Shown here: one piece after another, positions 52,852-61,632 of the stretch | Layout of the letters: every line of letters starts with the position of its first letter | How positions within the stretch are numbered: the stretch's first letter is position 1 | Source: Halalkalicoccus sp. NIPERK01 | Lineage (GTDB): Archaea > Halobacteriota > Halobacteria > Halobacteriales > Halalkalicoccaceae | Assembly (NCBI RefSeq): GCF_030287405.1 | Contig: NZ_JASVVV010000002.1 | Span: forward strand, 434,001-498,000 | Direction: 5' to 3' | Length of the DNA stretch: 64,000 nt | Made by a program: the position numbers and the translations under genes | Notes under the pieces: model-generated | Told to the model about the DNA's origin: nothing | Seen by the model: the letters and a program-made list of their open reading frames with translations, nothing else | Databases searched by the model: none

Positions 52852-53997
52852 ATGACCCGTTCAACCCCTCGACTCAGCCCGAGAGCCGTGTTCGGCCGGG
52901 CGAGGAGCGACGGCATTCGGGCGTACTTCGAGGGACACGGCGCGTCACGCTACTCGTTGTACGGCTACGGGAAGGTCGCGGCGCGCGACGGGATCGACGT
53001 CCTGCTCGCCGAGCGACCCGAGGCGACGAACGTCGTCCTCCCGGCGTACCTCCCCTACGGAATCGTCGAGCCGTTCCGCGAGGCGGGGCTCGAACCGCGG
53101 TACTACGGGTGTAATCGGGCGCTCCGTCCGGATATCGATCACATCGAGGACCTGCTCGATCCGGGGACGCTCGCGGTCATGTTCGCCCACTACTTCGGCC
53201 AGCCCCAGTCGCGCGAGGACGTCGCGGCGATCACCGGCCTGTGCGAGGAGTACGAGGCGTACACGATCGACGACAACGCCCACTCCGCGTTGAGCACGCT
53301 CGACGGACGACTGCTCGGGACGGTCGGCGACGTCGGGATCACGAGCCTCCACAAGACGCTCCCGATCCCGAACGGCGCGGTGCTCTTTTTCGGAAACGAC
53401 GACCTTCCGGACGAGGAGGCGACCCGGTCGGCAGTCCGGGACCGATACACGAAGGCGGATTACCGGTATTGTGCGCGCTCGTTCGGGCGGTCGGTGAGCG
53501 GCCGACCCGTCCTCAAACAGGCGCTCTCGACGGTTCGCTGGATGAACGATCGGCGGCCCCACAAGGCGAACGGGCACGTCGACACGCACGACGTCGAGGA
53601 GGATCCCCGCGCGATCTACGAGGCCACCAAGGTCCCCATGTCCCGCCTCTCGTTGCACGTCCTCGACCGGACCGATCCCGCGGACGTGATCGCCGCCCGC
53701 CGGGCGAACTACCGGATCTGGGACCGGGAGATCCGCGACCTCGACGGCGTCGAACCGGTCTTCGAGTCGCTCTCGGAGGGGGCCTGTCCGCAGTACTATC
53801 CCGCGCTCGTCGACGACCCCGACGACCTCGGCCCGCTGTCGGGCACCGGGAAACCGTGGCCACCCCTGCCCCACGAGGTCCGGGACGAGGAGGCGTTCGC
53901 CACCGAGAACGCCCTCTCGACGCACCTCCACACGCTCCCGGTCCACCAGGGGCTGGACCTGCGCGACCGTGACGGACTCGGCGGAGACGGCGTGTAG
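52852..53997 (+). CDS. DegT/DnrJ/EryC1-like PLP-dependent aminotransferase
   Basis: A 381-residue fold-type I aminotransferase of the sugar aminotransferase family. The Schiff-base lysine is in TSLHKTLPIPNGAVLFF, with the cofactor Asp in the strand YTIDDNAHSA about 30 residues before it. The N-terminal part is longer and more basic than usual. DegT enzymes make amino sugars used in glycans. It is the last gene of the operon with asparagine synthase-like, phosphodiesterase and FemAB-like genes; together they suggest assembly of an amino-sugar-containing, amide-modified surface glycan (inference). Confidence 0.83.
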   Translation: MTRSTPRLSPRAVFGRARSDGIRAYFEGHGASRYSLYGYGKVAARDGIDVLLAERPEATNVVLPAYLPYGIVEPFREAGLEPRYYGCNRALRPDIDHIEDLLDPGTLAVMFAHYFGQPQSREDVAAITGLCEEYEAYTIDDNAHSALSTLDGRLLGTVGDVGITSLHKTLPIPNGAVLFFGNDDLPDEEATRSAVRDRYTKADYRYCARSFGRSVSGRPVLKQALSTVRWMNDRRPHKANGHVDTHDVEEDPRAIYEATKVPMSRLSLHVLDRTDPADVIAARRANYRIWDREIRDLDGVEPVFESLSEGACPQYYPALVDDPDDLGPLSGTGKPWPPLPHEVRDEEAFATENALSTHLHTLPVHQGLDLRDRDGLGGDGV

Positions 53998-54118
53998 ACG
54001 GGGCTCCCGTCGTACCACGAATCGGACTTCGTTGCGAACTCCATGCTCTCACGAACGCTACCGCCGACACTCGCTCCGAGTGCGGTGTGGACGGTCGTGT
54101 GAAATGATAGCGCGCATA

Positions 54119-54128
54119 CTTATAAATA
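54119..54128 (+). promoter_or_regulatory. TATA box of the DoxX gene
   Basis: CTTATAAATA centred 35 nt before the ATG at 54159; a short or absent leader is expected. Confidence 0.6.
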
Positions 54129-54158
54129 ACGAGTGTATGTGGCTAGATAGAGACCACA

Positions 54159-54719
54159 ATGAGCGACGCTCGAGAGCATCGGAACGTGTTTCGTTCGACG
54201 ATCGCCGGCACTACCGTCGAAGGGCGGGCCCACTCACTCAGTGCGTGGTTCGTCCTCGCATTACGCCTCGTTATCGGCTTCGCGTTCCTCTATTCCGGTG
54301 TCGAGAAGGTCCTGGGTGATTTCGCCGCAGAAGGATACTTGGTAGGCGTAGCCGGGGTGAACGGGAATCCACTCGAAGGGCTCTTCCTCTGGATGGGGCA
54401 GACCCCCTGGTTCGTCGAGTTCGTCAACATCGCCGTTCCGTGGGGCGAGGTCGCGATCGGACTCGGCATCATCGTCGGGTTTCTCACCCGCTTGGCAGCG
54501 TTCTTCGGTGCACTGATGATGCTGATGTTTTACTTCGGGAACTGGGATCTGGCCCACGGACCGATCAACAGCGATTTCATGTACATGCTCGTGTTCCTCT
54601 CGGTCGCCGCATTCGGTGCCGGCCGGATCCTCGGACTCGACGCCTACGTCGAACAGTACGAGGTCGGTGGGCAACCACTCCTCGAGAGGCACCCCTGGCT
54701 GGAGTACGTCCTCAGGTGA
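54159..54719 (+). CDS. DoxX family membrane protein
   Basis: A 186-residue protein with four membrane helices of the DoxX family: ALRLVIGFAFLYSGVEKVLG, then VPWGEVAIGLGIIVGFLTRLAA and a C-terminal helix with SVAAFGAGRILGLDAY. DoxX proteins are linked to respiratory quinol or thiosulfate:quinone reactions and to redox stress control; the specific activity is not clear here. It is a single-gene unit with its own TATA box. Confidence 0.87.
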   Translation: MSDAREHRNVFRSTIAGTTVEGRAHSLSAWFVLALRLVIGFAFLYSGVEKVLGDFAAEGYLVGVAGVNGNPLEGLFLWMGQTPWFVEFVNIAVPWGEVAIGLGIIVGFLTRLAAFFGALMMLMFYFGNWDLAHGPINSDFMYMLVFLSVAAFGAGRILGLDAYVEQYEVGGQPLLERHPWLEYVLR

Positions 54720-55145
54720 ACGGAACGGGCTCAGAGGTATCCGCCGAAGACGGACGCCTCACTGGACGCAAAGGCCCCCTCGATCAGTCCCGTCCGTCAT
54801 GACCGGATCGGGGGTTCGATCGTCACATGGATGCCTGTTGGCTATCCGCTCGACCACCGGACGGCGACCAGGCCGTTGACGGCATCTCCGCGCTCCGCTC
54901 TCAGGAGACGTGTATCCTTCCGGGCACCACAGAGCGTGATCTCAGGCCGTTGCATACAGCGAGACTCACACCCGAGACCGCCTCGCGATAGGCACTCGCA
55001 ACGGGGTGTCACACCGAACGAGGGGACCGAGTGAGGTGAGTGGGTTCGGGCGGGTTCGAACCTCAGTCGCAGCGGAGCTGCTCCCTGCTTCGAACCGCCC
55101 TCACGGGATGGATTTGCTCCTCACGTCCGTTCGTTACAAAATCCA
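54720..55145. other. Non-coding region with tRNA-Val 3'-end remnant
   Basis: 426 nt without a convincing gene. It contains a 22-nt copy of the tRNA-Val 3' end (55041-55062), the complementary text TTCGAACCGCCC around 55089-55100 that can pair with it, and an 8-bp inverted repeat ATGGATTT/AAATCCAT (55108-55115, 55139-55146) at the tRNA border. It looks like the scar of past integration or recombination. Confidence 0.55.
55041..55062 (-). repeat. Duplicate of tRNA-Val 3' end (att-like)
   Basis: 22 nt identical to 55146-55167, which is the discriminator, acceptor and T-arm of tRNA-Val. The copies are in direct orientation 105 bp apart, as expected for attachment sites left by an element that integrated into the tRNA gene. 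Confidence 0.65.
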
Positions 55146-55219
55146 TGGGTTCGGGCGGGTTCGAACCGCCGATCTCGGCCTTGTAAAGGCCGCGTCATGA
55201 CCAACTAGACCACGAACCC
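55146..55219 (-). tRNA. tRNA-Val (UAC)
   Basis: A 74-nt cloverleaf: acceptor arms GGGTTCG and CGAACCC with discriminator A, anticodon arm CGGCC-TTTACAA-GGCCG giving UAC, T-arm GGCGG-TTCGAAC-CCGCC. No intron and no encoded CCA. TATA-like CCGTTATTCG lies upstream on the minus strand near 55245. Confidence 0.95.
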
Positions 55220-55303
55220 TCGAACGGGTGAAATCGCCGCGGGCGAATAACGGTTTCCCTCTCGACCGGAAACGCTTACCCCCGACCGCGCCCAGACACG
55301 GAC

Positions 55304-55786
55304 ATGGCCTCCCGCCGGCTGCCGCTCGCGCTCGCGGTGGTCCTCGTCGGCGCGCTCGTCCTCACGCTCGCGTACCAACTGGGCGCGCTCGCGGTCGTCA
55401 CCGGCAGCGAGGAGACGGCGACGGTGACGATCACCGACCGGGAGGGCGGGACGCTCGCGACCGTCGAGGCGGAGGTCGCCGACACCCCGCCGGAACGCTA
55501 CACCGGCCTCTCGGATCACGACTCGCTGGGATCCGACGAGGGGATGTTGTTCGTCTTCGAGCGCGAGAGCACCCAGAGCTTCGTCATGCGCGACATGGCG
55601 TTCCCGATCGACATGATCTTCGTCGGCGAGGACGGGACGGTCACGGAGATCCACGAGGCACCCGTCGAGGAGGGCTCGGACACGAGGAGCTATCGCGGCG
55701 AGGCGAAGTGGGTCCTCGAAGTCGACTACGGCTACGCCGCCGAGAACGGGATCACCGAGGGCGACCGGGTGGAGATCGAGTACTGA
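55304..55786 (+). CDS. DUF192 family protein, membrane-anchored or secreted
   Basis: A 160-residue protein with one N-terminal hydrophobic helix (LALAVVLVGALVLTLAYQLG) and a DUF192 domain: ERYTGLSDHDSLGSDEGMLF and the signature MRDMAFPIDMIFVGEDGTV. The domain lies outside the membrane. Its function is not established. It is followed by the ABC exporter gene 51 nt downstream, which may be co-transcribed or separately started (TTTTTAACG upstream of 55838). Confidence 0.88.
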   Translation: MASRRLPLALAVVLVGALVLTLAYQLGALAVVTGSEETATVTITDREGGTLATVEAEVADTPPERYTGLSDHDSLGSDEGMLFVFERESTQSFVMRDMAFPIDMIFVGEDGTVTEIHEAPVEEGSDTRSYRGEAKWVLEVDYGYAAENGITEGDRVEIEY

Positions 55787-55837
55787 CGGTTTCGGTTCGT
55801 AACAACCCTTTTTAACGTCGGTCCCCGAAGAGCGGTA

Positions 55838-57751
55838 ATGGCCGTCCACGACGCAGAGGACGACCCGTTCGCGGAACAACGGGCGACGGTGGACGACTCG
55901 ATCCGTCGGCTCTTTCGGGAGTACGGCCTCGACAACGCCTTCGAGTACGCCGTCGGGATCCTCGCGAGCCTCCTCGCCCGACTGCTCGACCTGATCCCAC
56001 CGCTGATGCTCGGGCTGGCGATCGACTCGATCTTCCTCCAGGAGCAGGCCTTTAGCCTCCGGTTCGTCCCCGACGCGTGGCTCCCGACCACCCAGGAGGG
56101 ACAGTTCGCCCTGACCGTCGGGATCATCGCGGGGTCGTTCCTCCTCGGTGCCGTCTTCCACTGGCTTCGCAACTGGGGGTGGAACGCCGCCGCCCAGAAC
56201 GTCACCCACGAGATCCGGGTCGACACCTACGACAAGATGCAGCGCCTCGGCATGGAGTTCTTCTCCGATAAGCAGACCGGCGAACTCATGAGCATCCTCT
56301 CGAACGACGTCAACCAGCTCGAGCGCTTCCTCAACGACGGGCTGAACTCCGCCTCCCGATTGCTCGTCATGGTCGTCGCGATCGCGGCCATCCTCTTCAC
56401 GCTCAACCCCCAACTCGCGCTGGTCGCGCTCGTGCCCGTCCCGCTGATCGCCGCGTTCACCTACGCCTTCGTCACGATCATCCGCCCGAAGTACGCGAAG
56501 ATGCGCGCGACGGTCGGCGCGCTCAACTCCCGTCTCGAGAACAACCTCGGCGGGATTCAGGTCATCAAATCGAGCAACACCGAGCGCTACGAGGACGACC
56601 GTGTCGACGACGCCTCGATGGAGTACTACGACGCCAACTGGGACGCCATCTGGACGCGGATCAAGTTCTTCCCCACCCTGCAGGCGATCTCGGGCATCGG
56701 GTTCGTCCTCACCTTCCTCGTCGGGGGCTACTGGATCTTCGCGGGCGCGCCCGGCCCGCTCTCGGGCACGCTCTCGGTGGGCGACTTCGTCGTCTTCATC
56801 ACGCTGACCCAGCAGCTCATCTGGCCGATGGCTCAGTTCGGACAGATCATCAATATGTACCAGCGCGCCGACGCCTCGAGCGCCCGGATCTTCGGGCTGA
56901 TGGACGAACCCGGCGTGCTCGCCGAGGACGCCGACACCGACCTCGTCGTCGAGGAGGGGCGCGTCGAGTACGACGGCGTGACCTTCGGCTACGACGAGGA
57001 ACCCATCGTCGAGGGGATCGACTTCACCGTCGAACCCGGCGAGACCGCCGCGCTGGTCGGTCCCACCGGGGCAGGGAAATCCACGGTTCTGAAACTCCTG
57101 CTCCGGATGTACGACGTCGACGAGGGGACCATCCGGATCGACGGCCAGGACGTCCGCGAGGTCTCGCTCAGGAGCCTGCGCCAGTCGATCGGCTACGTGA
57201 GCCAGGACACGTTCCTCTTCTACGGCACGGTGCGGGAGAACATCGCCTACGGGACGTTCACCGCCGACGACGAGGCGATCGTCGAGGCGGCGAAGGCCGC
57301 CGAGGCACACGAGTTCATCGCCGACCTGCCCGAGGGCTACGACACGATGGTCGGCGAGCGCGGGGTCAAACTCTCGGGGGGCCAGCGCCAGCGGATCTCG
57401 ATCGCGCGGGCGATCCTCAAGGACCCCGCGATCCTCGTCCTCGACGAGGCGACCAGCGACGTCGACACCGAGACCGAGATGCTGATCCAGCGCAGTCTCG
57501 ACGAGTTGACCGAGGACCGCACGACGTTCGCGATCGCCCACCGGCTCTCGACGATCAAGGACGCCGAGGGGATCGTCGTCCTCGAGGACGGCCGGATCGT
57601 CGAGCGCGGCACCCACGACGAACTCCTCGAGAACGGCGGTCTGTACGCCCACCTCTGGGGCGTTCAAGCGGGCGAGATCGACGAACTCCCGCAGGAGTTC
57701 ATCGAACGGGCGGCGAAACGCCAGGCCCGAACCGAGGCGGGCGACGACTAG
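55838..57751 (+). CDS. ABC transporter, fused permease and ATP-binding protein (exporter type)
   Basis: A 637-residue half-transporter of the lipid/multidrug exporter type. The membrane domain (about residues 45-350) has six helices with an EAA-like loop [14 protein letters not shown]. The nucleotide domain holds Walker [11 protein letters not shown]-loop SQDTFL, signature KLSGGQRQR and Walker [13 protein letters not shown], with the switch His in AIAHRLSTI. It works as a homodimer or with an unseen partner. Candidate cargoes are lipids or lipid-linked oligosaccharides; the sequence does not decide. Its stop overlaps that of the DUF5789 gene on the other strand by 3 nt. Confidence 0.92.
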   Translation: MAVHDAEDDPFAEQRATVDDSIRRLFREYGLDNAFEYAVGILASLLARLLDLIPPLMLGLAIDSIFLQEQAFSLRFVPDAWLPTTQEGQFALTVGIIAGSFLLGAVFHWLRNWGWNAAAQNVTHEIRVDTYDKMQRLGMEFFSDKQTGELMSILSNDVNQLERFLNDGLNSASRLLVMVVAIAAILFTLNPQLALVALVPVPLIAAFTYAFVTIIRPKYAKMRATVGALNSRLENNLGGIQVIKSSNTERYEDDRVDDASMEYYDANWDAIWTRIKFFPTLQAISGIGFVLTFLVGGYWIFAGAPGPLSGTLSVGDFVVFITLTQQLIWPMAQFGQIINMYQRADASSARIFGLMDEPGVLAEDADTDLVVEEGRVEYDGVTFGYDEEPIVEGIDFTVEPGETAALVGPTGAGKSTVLKLLLRMYDVDEGTIRIDGQDVREVSLRSLRQSIGYVSQDTFLFYGTVRENIAYGTFTADDEAIVEAAKAAEAHEFIADLPEGYDTMVGERGVKLSGGQRQRISIARAILKDPAILVLDEATSDVDTETEMLIQRSLDELTEDRTTFAIAHRLSTIKDAEGIVVLEDGRIVERGTHDELLENGGLYAHLWGVQAGEIDELPQEFIERAAKRQARTEAGDD

Positions 57752-58080
57752 AACGACTCCTGTCCGTCGCGCTCCTCGTCCATTCCCTCGGATTCGGCCG
57801 AGCCGCCCCGGTCGCTGTAGCCCTCGCGGCCGACCGCGTCGTCGCCGACCATGTTCATGATCATCGTCTCCAAGTCCTCCTCGCTCTCGTAGGTCTGTTC
57901 CTCGTCCTGTACGGGTTCGAGGACCTCCGACAGGGTCGTCGGCTCGCCCGAGAGTTCGAGTTCGGCGTCGCCGTACTGCTCGAGGAGTTCGTCGTTGTCG
58001 ATCGGGTAGTCGATCTCCTCCATGGTTTCCTCGAATTCGCCGAACTCGACGCCCTGCTCTCTGGAATCGTCGTCGCTCAT
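57748..58080 (-). CDS. DUF5789 family protein
   Basis: A 110-residue very acidic haloarchaeal protein, recognised as DUF5789 by MSDDDSREQGVEFGEFEE and the segment IDYPIDNDELLEQYGDAELEL, followed by a low-complexity glutamate-rich tail. No catalytic residues are seen. Function unknown. The upstream extension of the frame starts inside the promoter of the creatininase-type gene and is not used. Confidence 0.8.
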   Translation of the reverse strand: MSDDDSREQGVEFGEFEETMEEIDYPIDNDELLEQYGDAELELSGEPTTLSEVLEPVQDEEQTYESEEDLETMIMNMVGDDAVGREGYSDRGGSAESEGMDEERDGQESF

Positions 58081-58166
58081 AGCACTCGAACGTCGATGCC
58101 CGCACACAAAACGGTTCCTCCTGCAGCTACCGCCGGAACTAACTCGCCGCCCCGCGATCCGTCCTC

Positions 58167-58901
58167 ATGCACCTCTCGGAGGCCACGTGGACCGACGCCG
58201 CCGACGCGGAGACGGACCTGGCCCTGCTGCCCGTCGGCAGCACCGAACAGCACGGCCCCCACGCCCCGCTGGGGACCGACGTGGAGACGGCGAAGGCGGT
58301 CGCCGACGCCGCGGGCGACGCCTACGACGGCGAGGTGGTCGTCGCACCCTCGATCCCCGTGGGGATCGCGGAGGAACACCGCCAGTTCTCGGGGACGCTG
58401 TGGGTGAGCCCCGACACTTTTCGCTCCTACGTCCGCGAGACGGTCGCGAGCCTCGCCTCTCACGGCTGGGATCGCGTCGTCGTCGTCAACGGCCACGGCG
58501 GCAACGTCCCCGCGTTGGGCGAGGTCTGTGAGACGATCAGCCGCCACGACGCGGCCTACGCCGTTCCCTTCACCTGGTTCGAGGGCGTCGGCGAGCACAG
58601 GAGCGATATGGGCCACGGCGGCCCGCTCGAGACGGCGCTGTTGCGCCACGTCGCGCCCGACCTCGTTCGCGAGGACCGGATCGAGGACGCTCGGGAAGGC
58701 GCCGCCCCGCGCTGGGGCGAGTGGGTCTCGCGGGTGAACCTCGCGGTCGACTCGGCGGAGTTCACCGAGAACGGCGTCGTCGGCGATCCCGGGGAGGGGT
58801 CGAGAGAACGCGGCGAGGAACTGCTCGCGCTCGCGAGCGCGGCGCTCGTCGAACTCCTGGAGGCGATCGAGGCACGCGATCTCGGCGCGCTGGGACGCTG
58901 A
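58167..58901 (+). CDS. Creatininase family protein (possibly ArfB)
   Basis: A 244-residue metal-dependent amidohydrolase of the creatininase family. Motifs: LLPVGSTEQHGPHAPLGTD (metal ligands Glu, His, Asp) and VVVNGHGGN. In archaea a member of this family, ArfB, deformylates an early intermediate of riboflavin and F420 biosynthesis, and haloarchaea need that step; the assignment is likely but not proved by sequence alone. The stop is directly followed on the other strand by the stop of DUF5790. Confidence 0.8.
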   Translation: MHLSEATWTDAADAETDLALLPVGSTEQHGPHAPLGTDVETAKAVADAAGDAYDGEVVVAPSIPVGIAEEHRQFSGTLWVSPDTFRSYVRETVASLASHGWDRVVVVNGHGGNVPALGEVCETISRHDAAYAVPFTWFEGVGEHRSDMGHGGPLETALLRHVAPDLVREDRIEDAREGAAPRWGEWVSRVNLAVDSAEFTENGVVGDPGEGSRERGEELLALASAALVELLEAIEARDLGALGR

Positions 58902-59357
58902 TCACTCCTCGGTCTCGTCGTCTCCGTCCTCGTCGGCTTCGCTCTCGTCGCCATCCCCCCCTTCGCCGGTCCCCGTCTCCTCCAGTTCGCCGCGGAGTTC
59001 GGGGACGGTGCGTGCGAGCTCGCCGACCTGCTCGCGGGCGGCCTCGACCGTCTCGATGAGTTCTGCGAGGTCGTCGAGTTCCTCCTCCAAGGCGTCCGGG
59101 TCCTCGAAGGCGTCGGCGCGCTCGCCGACCATGAACCACTTGCGGGCGTCGCGCAGATGGTCGGCGGCCTCGCCCACGTCGAGCGAGGACTTGAGCGAGT
59201 TGAGCACGCCGAGGGTGTTCTCGGCGCCGGTCTCCCAGATCGCGTCGGCCGCGGGGAGTTCGCTGCGGGCGGCCGCCACGTTCTCCTCGACGTCCGCGCG
59301 GATCTCGCTCGCGGCCTCGCCGAGCAGTTCGTCGTCGTCGAGCGTCGACTGGCTCAT
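58902..59357 (-). CDS. DUF5790 family protein
   Basis: A 151-residue acidic helical protein recognised as DUF5790 (MSQSTLDDDELLGEAASEIRAD-type start). Residues 10-130 are predicted to form helices with heptad-like leucines, followed by a GDGDESEADEDGDD tail. Cytoplasmic, function unknown. Converges with the creatininase-type gene with no gap. Confidence 0.82.
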   Translation of the reverse strand: MSQSTLDDDELLGEAASEIRADVEENVAAARSELPAADAIWETGAENTLGVLNSLKSSLDVGEAADHLRDARKWFMVGERADAFEDPDALEEELDDLAELIETVEAAREQVGELARTVPELRGELEETGTGEGGDGDESEADEDGDDETEE

Positions 59358-59417
59358 GGCGGTGGGTTCGACCCGAACTGTTTTAAGAGTGACCCGACCG
59401 CGAGGCGGAAGTGAAAC

Positions 59418-59762
59418 TCACTCGCGCTCGACGCGTTCGACGCGCATCCGGGGGTAGCCCTCCTCGAGTTCCATCCTCGTGCGGGCCGTGATCCCCTCGT
59501 AGACCACCGTGATCTCGGCGTCCATCAACGGGCCCCGGAGTTCGGTGTAGCCGATCGCGGGGTCGATGGCGTCGTCGAGTCGGTCCTCGCGGATCGTCAC
59601 CGAGGCCTCGACGCAGTGGGGCTGGTTCTCGATGGCCTCCTCCATGGCGCGTTCGAGGCCGGGAGCGCTCTCGCGGTCGACGGGCGTGCCGGTGAACTGG
59701 TGATAGAGCGTGCCGAACTTGATCCCGGCCTCGAAACAGGCGACCTCGCTGTCGGTCGGCAT
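59418..59762 (-). CDS. mptD: Dihydroneopterin aldolase MptD family protein
   Basis: A 114-residue protein of the archaeal dihydroneopterin aldolase family (DUF372), which cleaves 7,8-dihydroneopterin to the hydroxymethylpterin and glycolaldehyde in folate or methanopterin-type coenzyme synthesis. The conserved ACFEAGIKFGTLYHQFTG segment (residues 8-25) and IGYTELRGPLMDAEITV are present. Length fits the family. It is divergent to the aIF2-beta gene with 96 nt between starts. Confidence 0.82.
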   Translation of the reverse strand: MPTDSEVACFEAGIKFGTLYHQFTGTPVDRESAPGLERAMEEAIENQPHCVEASVTIREDRLDDAIDPAIGYTELRGPLMDAEITVVYEGITARTRMELEEGYPRMRVERVERE

Positions 59763-59858
59763 ACCGGAGCGTGGTGGGGTCGGGGAAAGGCGCTTTCGGT
59801 GCGCGGGTGGGCCACGGTGTCACGAAGCCCCTATAGGCGCTCGGTTCGTTTTTCCGGT

Positions 59859-60470
59859 ATGGACTACAGCGCGAGCCTCGACAGGGCGATGGACGAGGTC
59901 CCCGACATCAAAGGCAAGAGCGAACGGCTCTCGATCCCCGACGCTCAGGCCCAGAAGGACGGCGCGTTCACCCGACTCACGAACCTCGGTGAGATCGCCG
60001 ACACCCTCAACCGGGAGGCGGAACACCTCCACCGGTTCATCCAGCGCGAACTCGGCACCAGCGGGAAGTTCGAGAACGGCCGCGGGCGGTACAACGGCAA
60101 CTTCGGCGGCGAGGAGTTCGACGCCGCCGTCTCGAGCTACGTCGAGGAGTACGTCCGGTGTTCCGAGTGTGGCCTGCCCGACACGCGACTCGTCCGCGAG
60201 GACCGCACGCCCATGCTCCGGTGTGACGCGTGTGGGGCGTTCCGCCCGGTCACGAAGCGCCGCCAGACCTCCCAGACCCAGCAGCGAGAGGCCGTCGAGG
60301 AGGGCCAGACCTACGAGGTCAAGATCACCGGCACGGGCCGGAAGGGCGACGGCGTCGCCGAGCGCGGGAAGTACACCATCTTCGTCCCCGGCGCGAGCGA
60401 GGGCGACGTGGTGACGATCTACATCGAGAACATCAGCGGCAACCTCGCGTTCGCGCGGGTCTCCCAGTAG
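59859..60470 (+). CDS. eif2b: Translation initiation factor aIF2 subunit beta with C-terminal TRAM domain
   Basis: A 203-residue protein. Residues 1-140 form aIF2-beta: LGTSGKFENGRGRYNGNF in the core and a zinc ribbon with CSECGLPDTRL ... CDACGA. Residues 145-203 form a TRAM domain (EEGQTYEVKITGTGRKGDGV ... FVPGASEGD), an RNA-binding extension typical of haloarchaeal aIF2-beta. The factor delivers initiator tRNA together with alpha and gamma. A TATA-like CTATAGG (59830-59836) lies 26 nt before the ATG, so the message is leaderless. Confidence 0.92.
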   Translation: MDYSASLDRAMDEVPDIKGKSERLSIPDAQAQKDGAFTRLTNLGEIADTLNREAEHLHRFIQRELGTSGKFENGRGRYNGNFGGEEFDAAVSSYVEEYVRCSECGLPDTRLVREDRTPMLRCDACGAFRPVTKRRQTSQTQQREAVEEGQTYEVKITGTGRKGDGVAERGKYTIFVPGASEGDVVTIYIENISGNLAFARVSQ

Positions 60471-60558
60471 CCCTTACGTTCACCCCGTTGCCGCCGAATC
60501 GACTGATCGCGGCGTAAATCGCACGTTTCATAGGGTTCGGAGGCGACTCTCAGCGTGA

Positions 60559-61305
60559 ATGGACGCTCCCGTCTTGCTGACCGGTTCGGAGGGACGGGTC
60601 GGCCGCGCGATTCTCGATGGGCTCTCCGACGCCTACGAGTGGCGCTTGCTCGACCGCGAACCGCCGGACGAGGACCCCGCCGGCGAGTTCTTCGTCGCCG
60701 ACATCCTCGACTACGAGGACGTTCGCGGGGCGATGGAGGGCGTCGGCGCGGTGATCCACCTGGCGGGCGACCCCCGCCCGGAAGCGCCGTGGGACAGCGT
60801 CCTGCGGAACAACATCGACGGCACCCACACGGTGATGCAGGCGGCGGTCGACGCCGGCGTCGAGAAGTTCGCCTTCGCCTCCTCGAACCACGCGGTCGGG
60901 GCCTACGAGACCGAGGCGCGCACACCCGAGATCTACCGCCCGGACGACGAGTTCCTCCTCGACGGCCGCGAACTCCCCCGGCCCGGCAACCGCTACGGCG
61001 TCTCGAAGGCCACCGGCGAGACCCTCGGGCGGTTCTTCCACGACGAACACGGCCTCAGCGTCGTCTGCGTTCGGATCGGCAACCTCACGAAGGGCCACCC
61101 GCCGAAGGACTACGAGCGCGGCCAGGCGATGTGGCTCTCACACAGGGACTGTGCCCACCTGTTCGAGCGCTGTCTCGAGGCCGAGTACGACTACGAGATC
61201 GTCTACGGCATCTCCGACAACGACCGCAAGTACTACTCGATCGAGCGCGCCCGCGAGGTGCTCGGCTACGACCCGCGGGACAACTCCGCCGACTACACCG
61301 ACTGA
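60559..61305 (+). CDS. azf: NAD-dependent glucose-6-phosphate dehydrogenase Azf-type SDR
   Basis: A 248-residue extended SDR: VLLTGSEGRVGRAILDGL at the N-terminus, IHLAGDPRPEAPWDSVLRNN, the catalytic YGVSK preceded by SSNHAVGAYE, and GNLTKGHPPKDYERGQAMW. It closely resembles my memory of Haloferax Azf, the NAD-dependent glucose-6-phosphate dehydrogenase of the oxidative pentose phosphate pathway, and is also related to uronate dehydrogenase. The C-terminus is a few residues shorter. It overlaps the next gene on the other strand by 13 nt at their 3' ends. Confidence 0.75.
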   Translation: MDAPVLLTGSEGRVGRAILDGLSDAYEWRLLDREPPDEDPAGEFFVADILDYEDVRGAMEGVGAVIHLAGDPRPEAPWDSVLRNNIDGTHTVMQAAVDAGVEKFAFASSNHAVGAYETEARTPEIYRPDDEFLLDGRELPRPGNRYGVSKATGETLGRFFHDEHGLSVVCVRIGNLTKGHPPKDYERGQAMWLSHRDCAHLFERCLEAEYDYEIVYGISDNDRKYYSIERAREVLGYDPRDNSADYTD

Positions 61306-61592
61306 ACGCCGGTGATCTCGAGTTCGCCCGCCGGGTTCCTGACGCGGGCCTCGATCACCCGCGTCTCGGCACCGTCGTGGGGTTCGATCTCGATCCGGGC
61401 CGGCCGGTCGCTCCGGGCGAGGTCGGCGACCGCCTCCTCGTCGGTCCGACTCCGGAGTCGCCCCTCGATCTCGTTCTGACTGACCGAGACCGTCACCTCC
61501 TCGAACTCGACGCGCCGGTCGGGGTCGTCGTCGATCTCCCCGACCGTCGTGAAGACGCGGATCTCGTCGCCGTCCGCCGTGCTGTAGCGCAT
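61293..61592 (-). CDS. Small hypothetical haloarchaeal protein
   Basis: A 99-residue protein starting MRYSTADGDEIRVFTTVGE, beta-rich, acidic in the N-terminal half, with no cysteine or membrane segment. I do not recognise a family. It lies 40 nt downstream of the DUF309 gene in the same direction and overlaps the azf 3' end by 13 nt. The longer upstream frame is antisense to DUF309 and is rejected. Confidence 0.6.
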   Translation of the reverse strand: MRYSTADGDEIRVFTTVGEIDDDPDRRVEFEEVTVSVSQNEIEGRLRSRTDEEAVADLARSDRPARIEIEPHDGAETRVIEARVRNPAGELEITGVQSV

Positions 61593-61632
61593 ACCCCTGG
61601 ATTGGGGCCGGATCCGTTTCGGCGTGTTGCCG

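Noticed and set aside
54720-55035. Possible small genes before the tRNA-Val remnant
   Set aside because: Open frames are short, overlap each other and lack protein-like composition.
55205-58105. A 966-codon minus-strand frame
   Set aside because: Antisense to DUF192 and the ABC exporter, with low-complexity Arg/Asp/Val text. The real minus-strand gene in its 5' part is DUF5789 in another frame.
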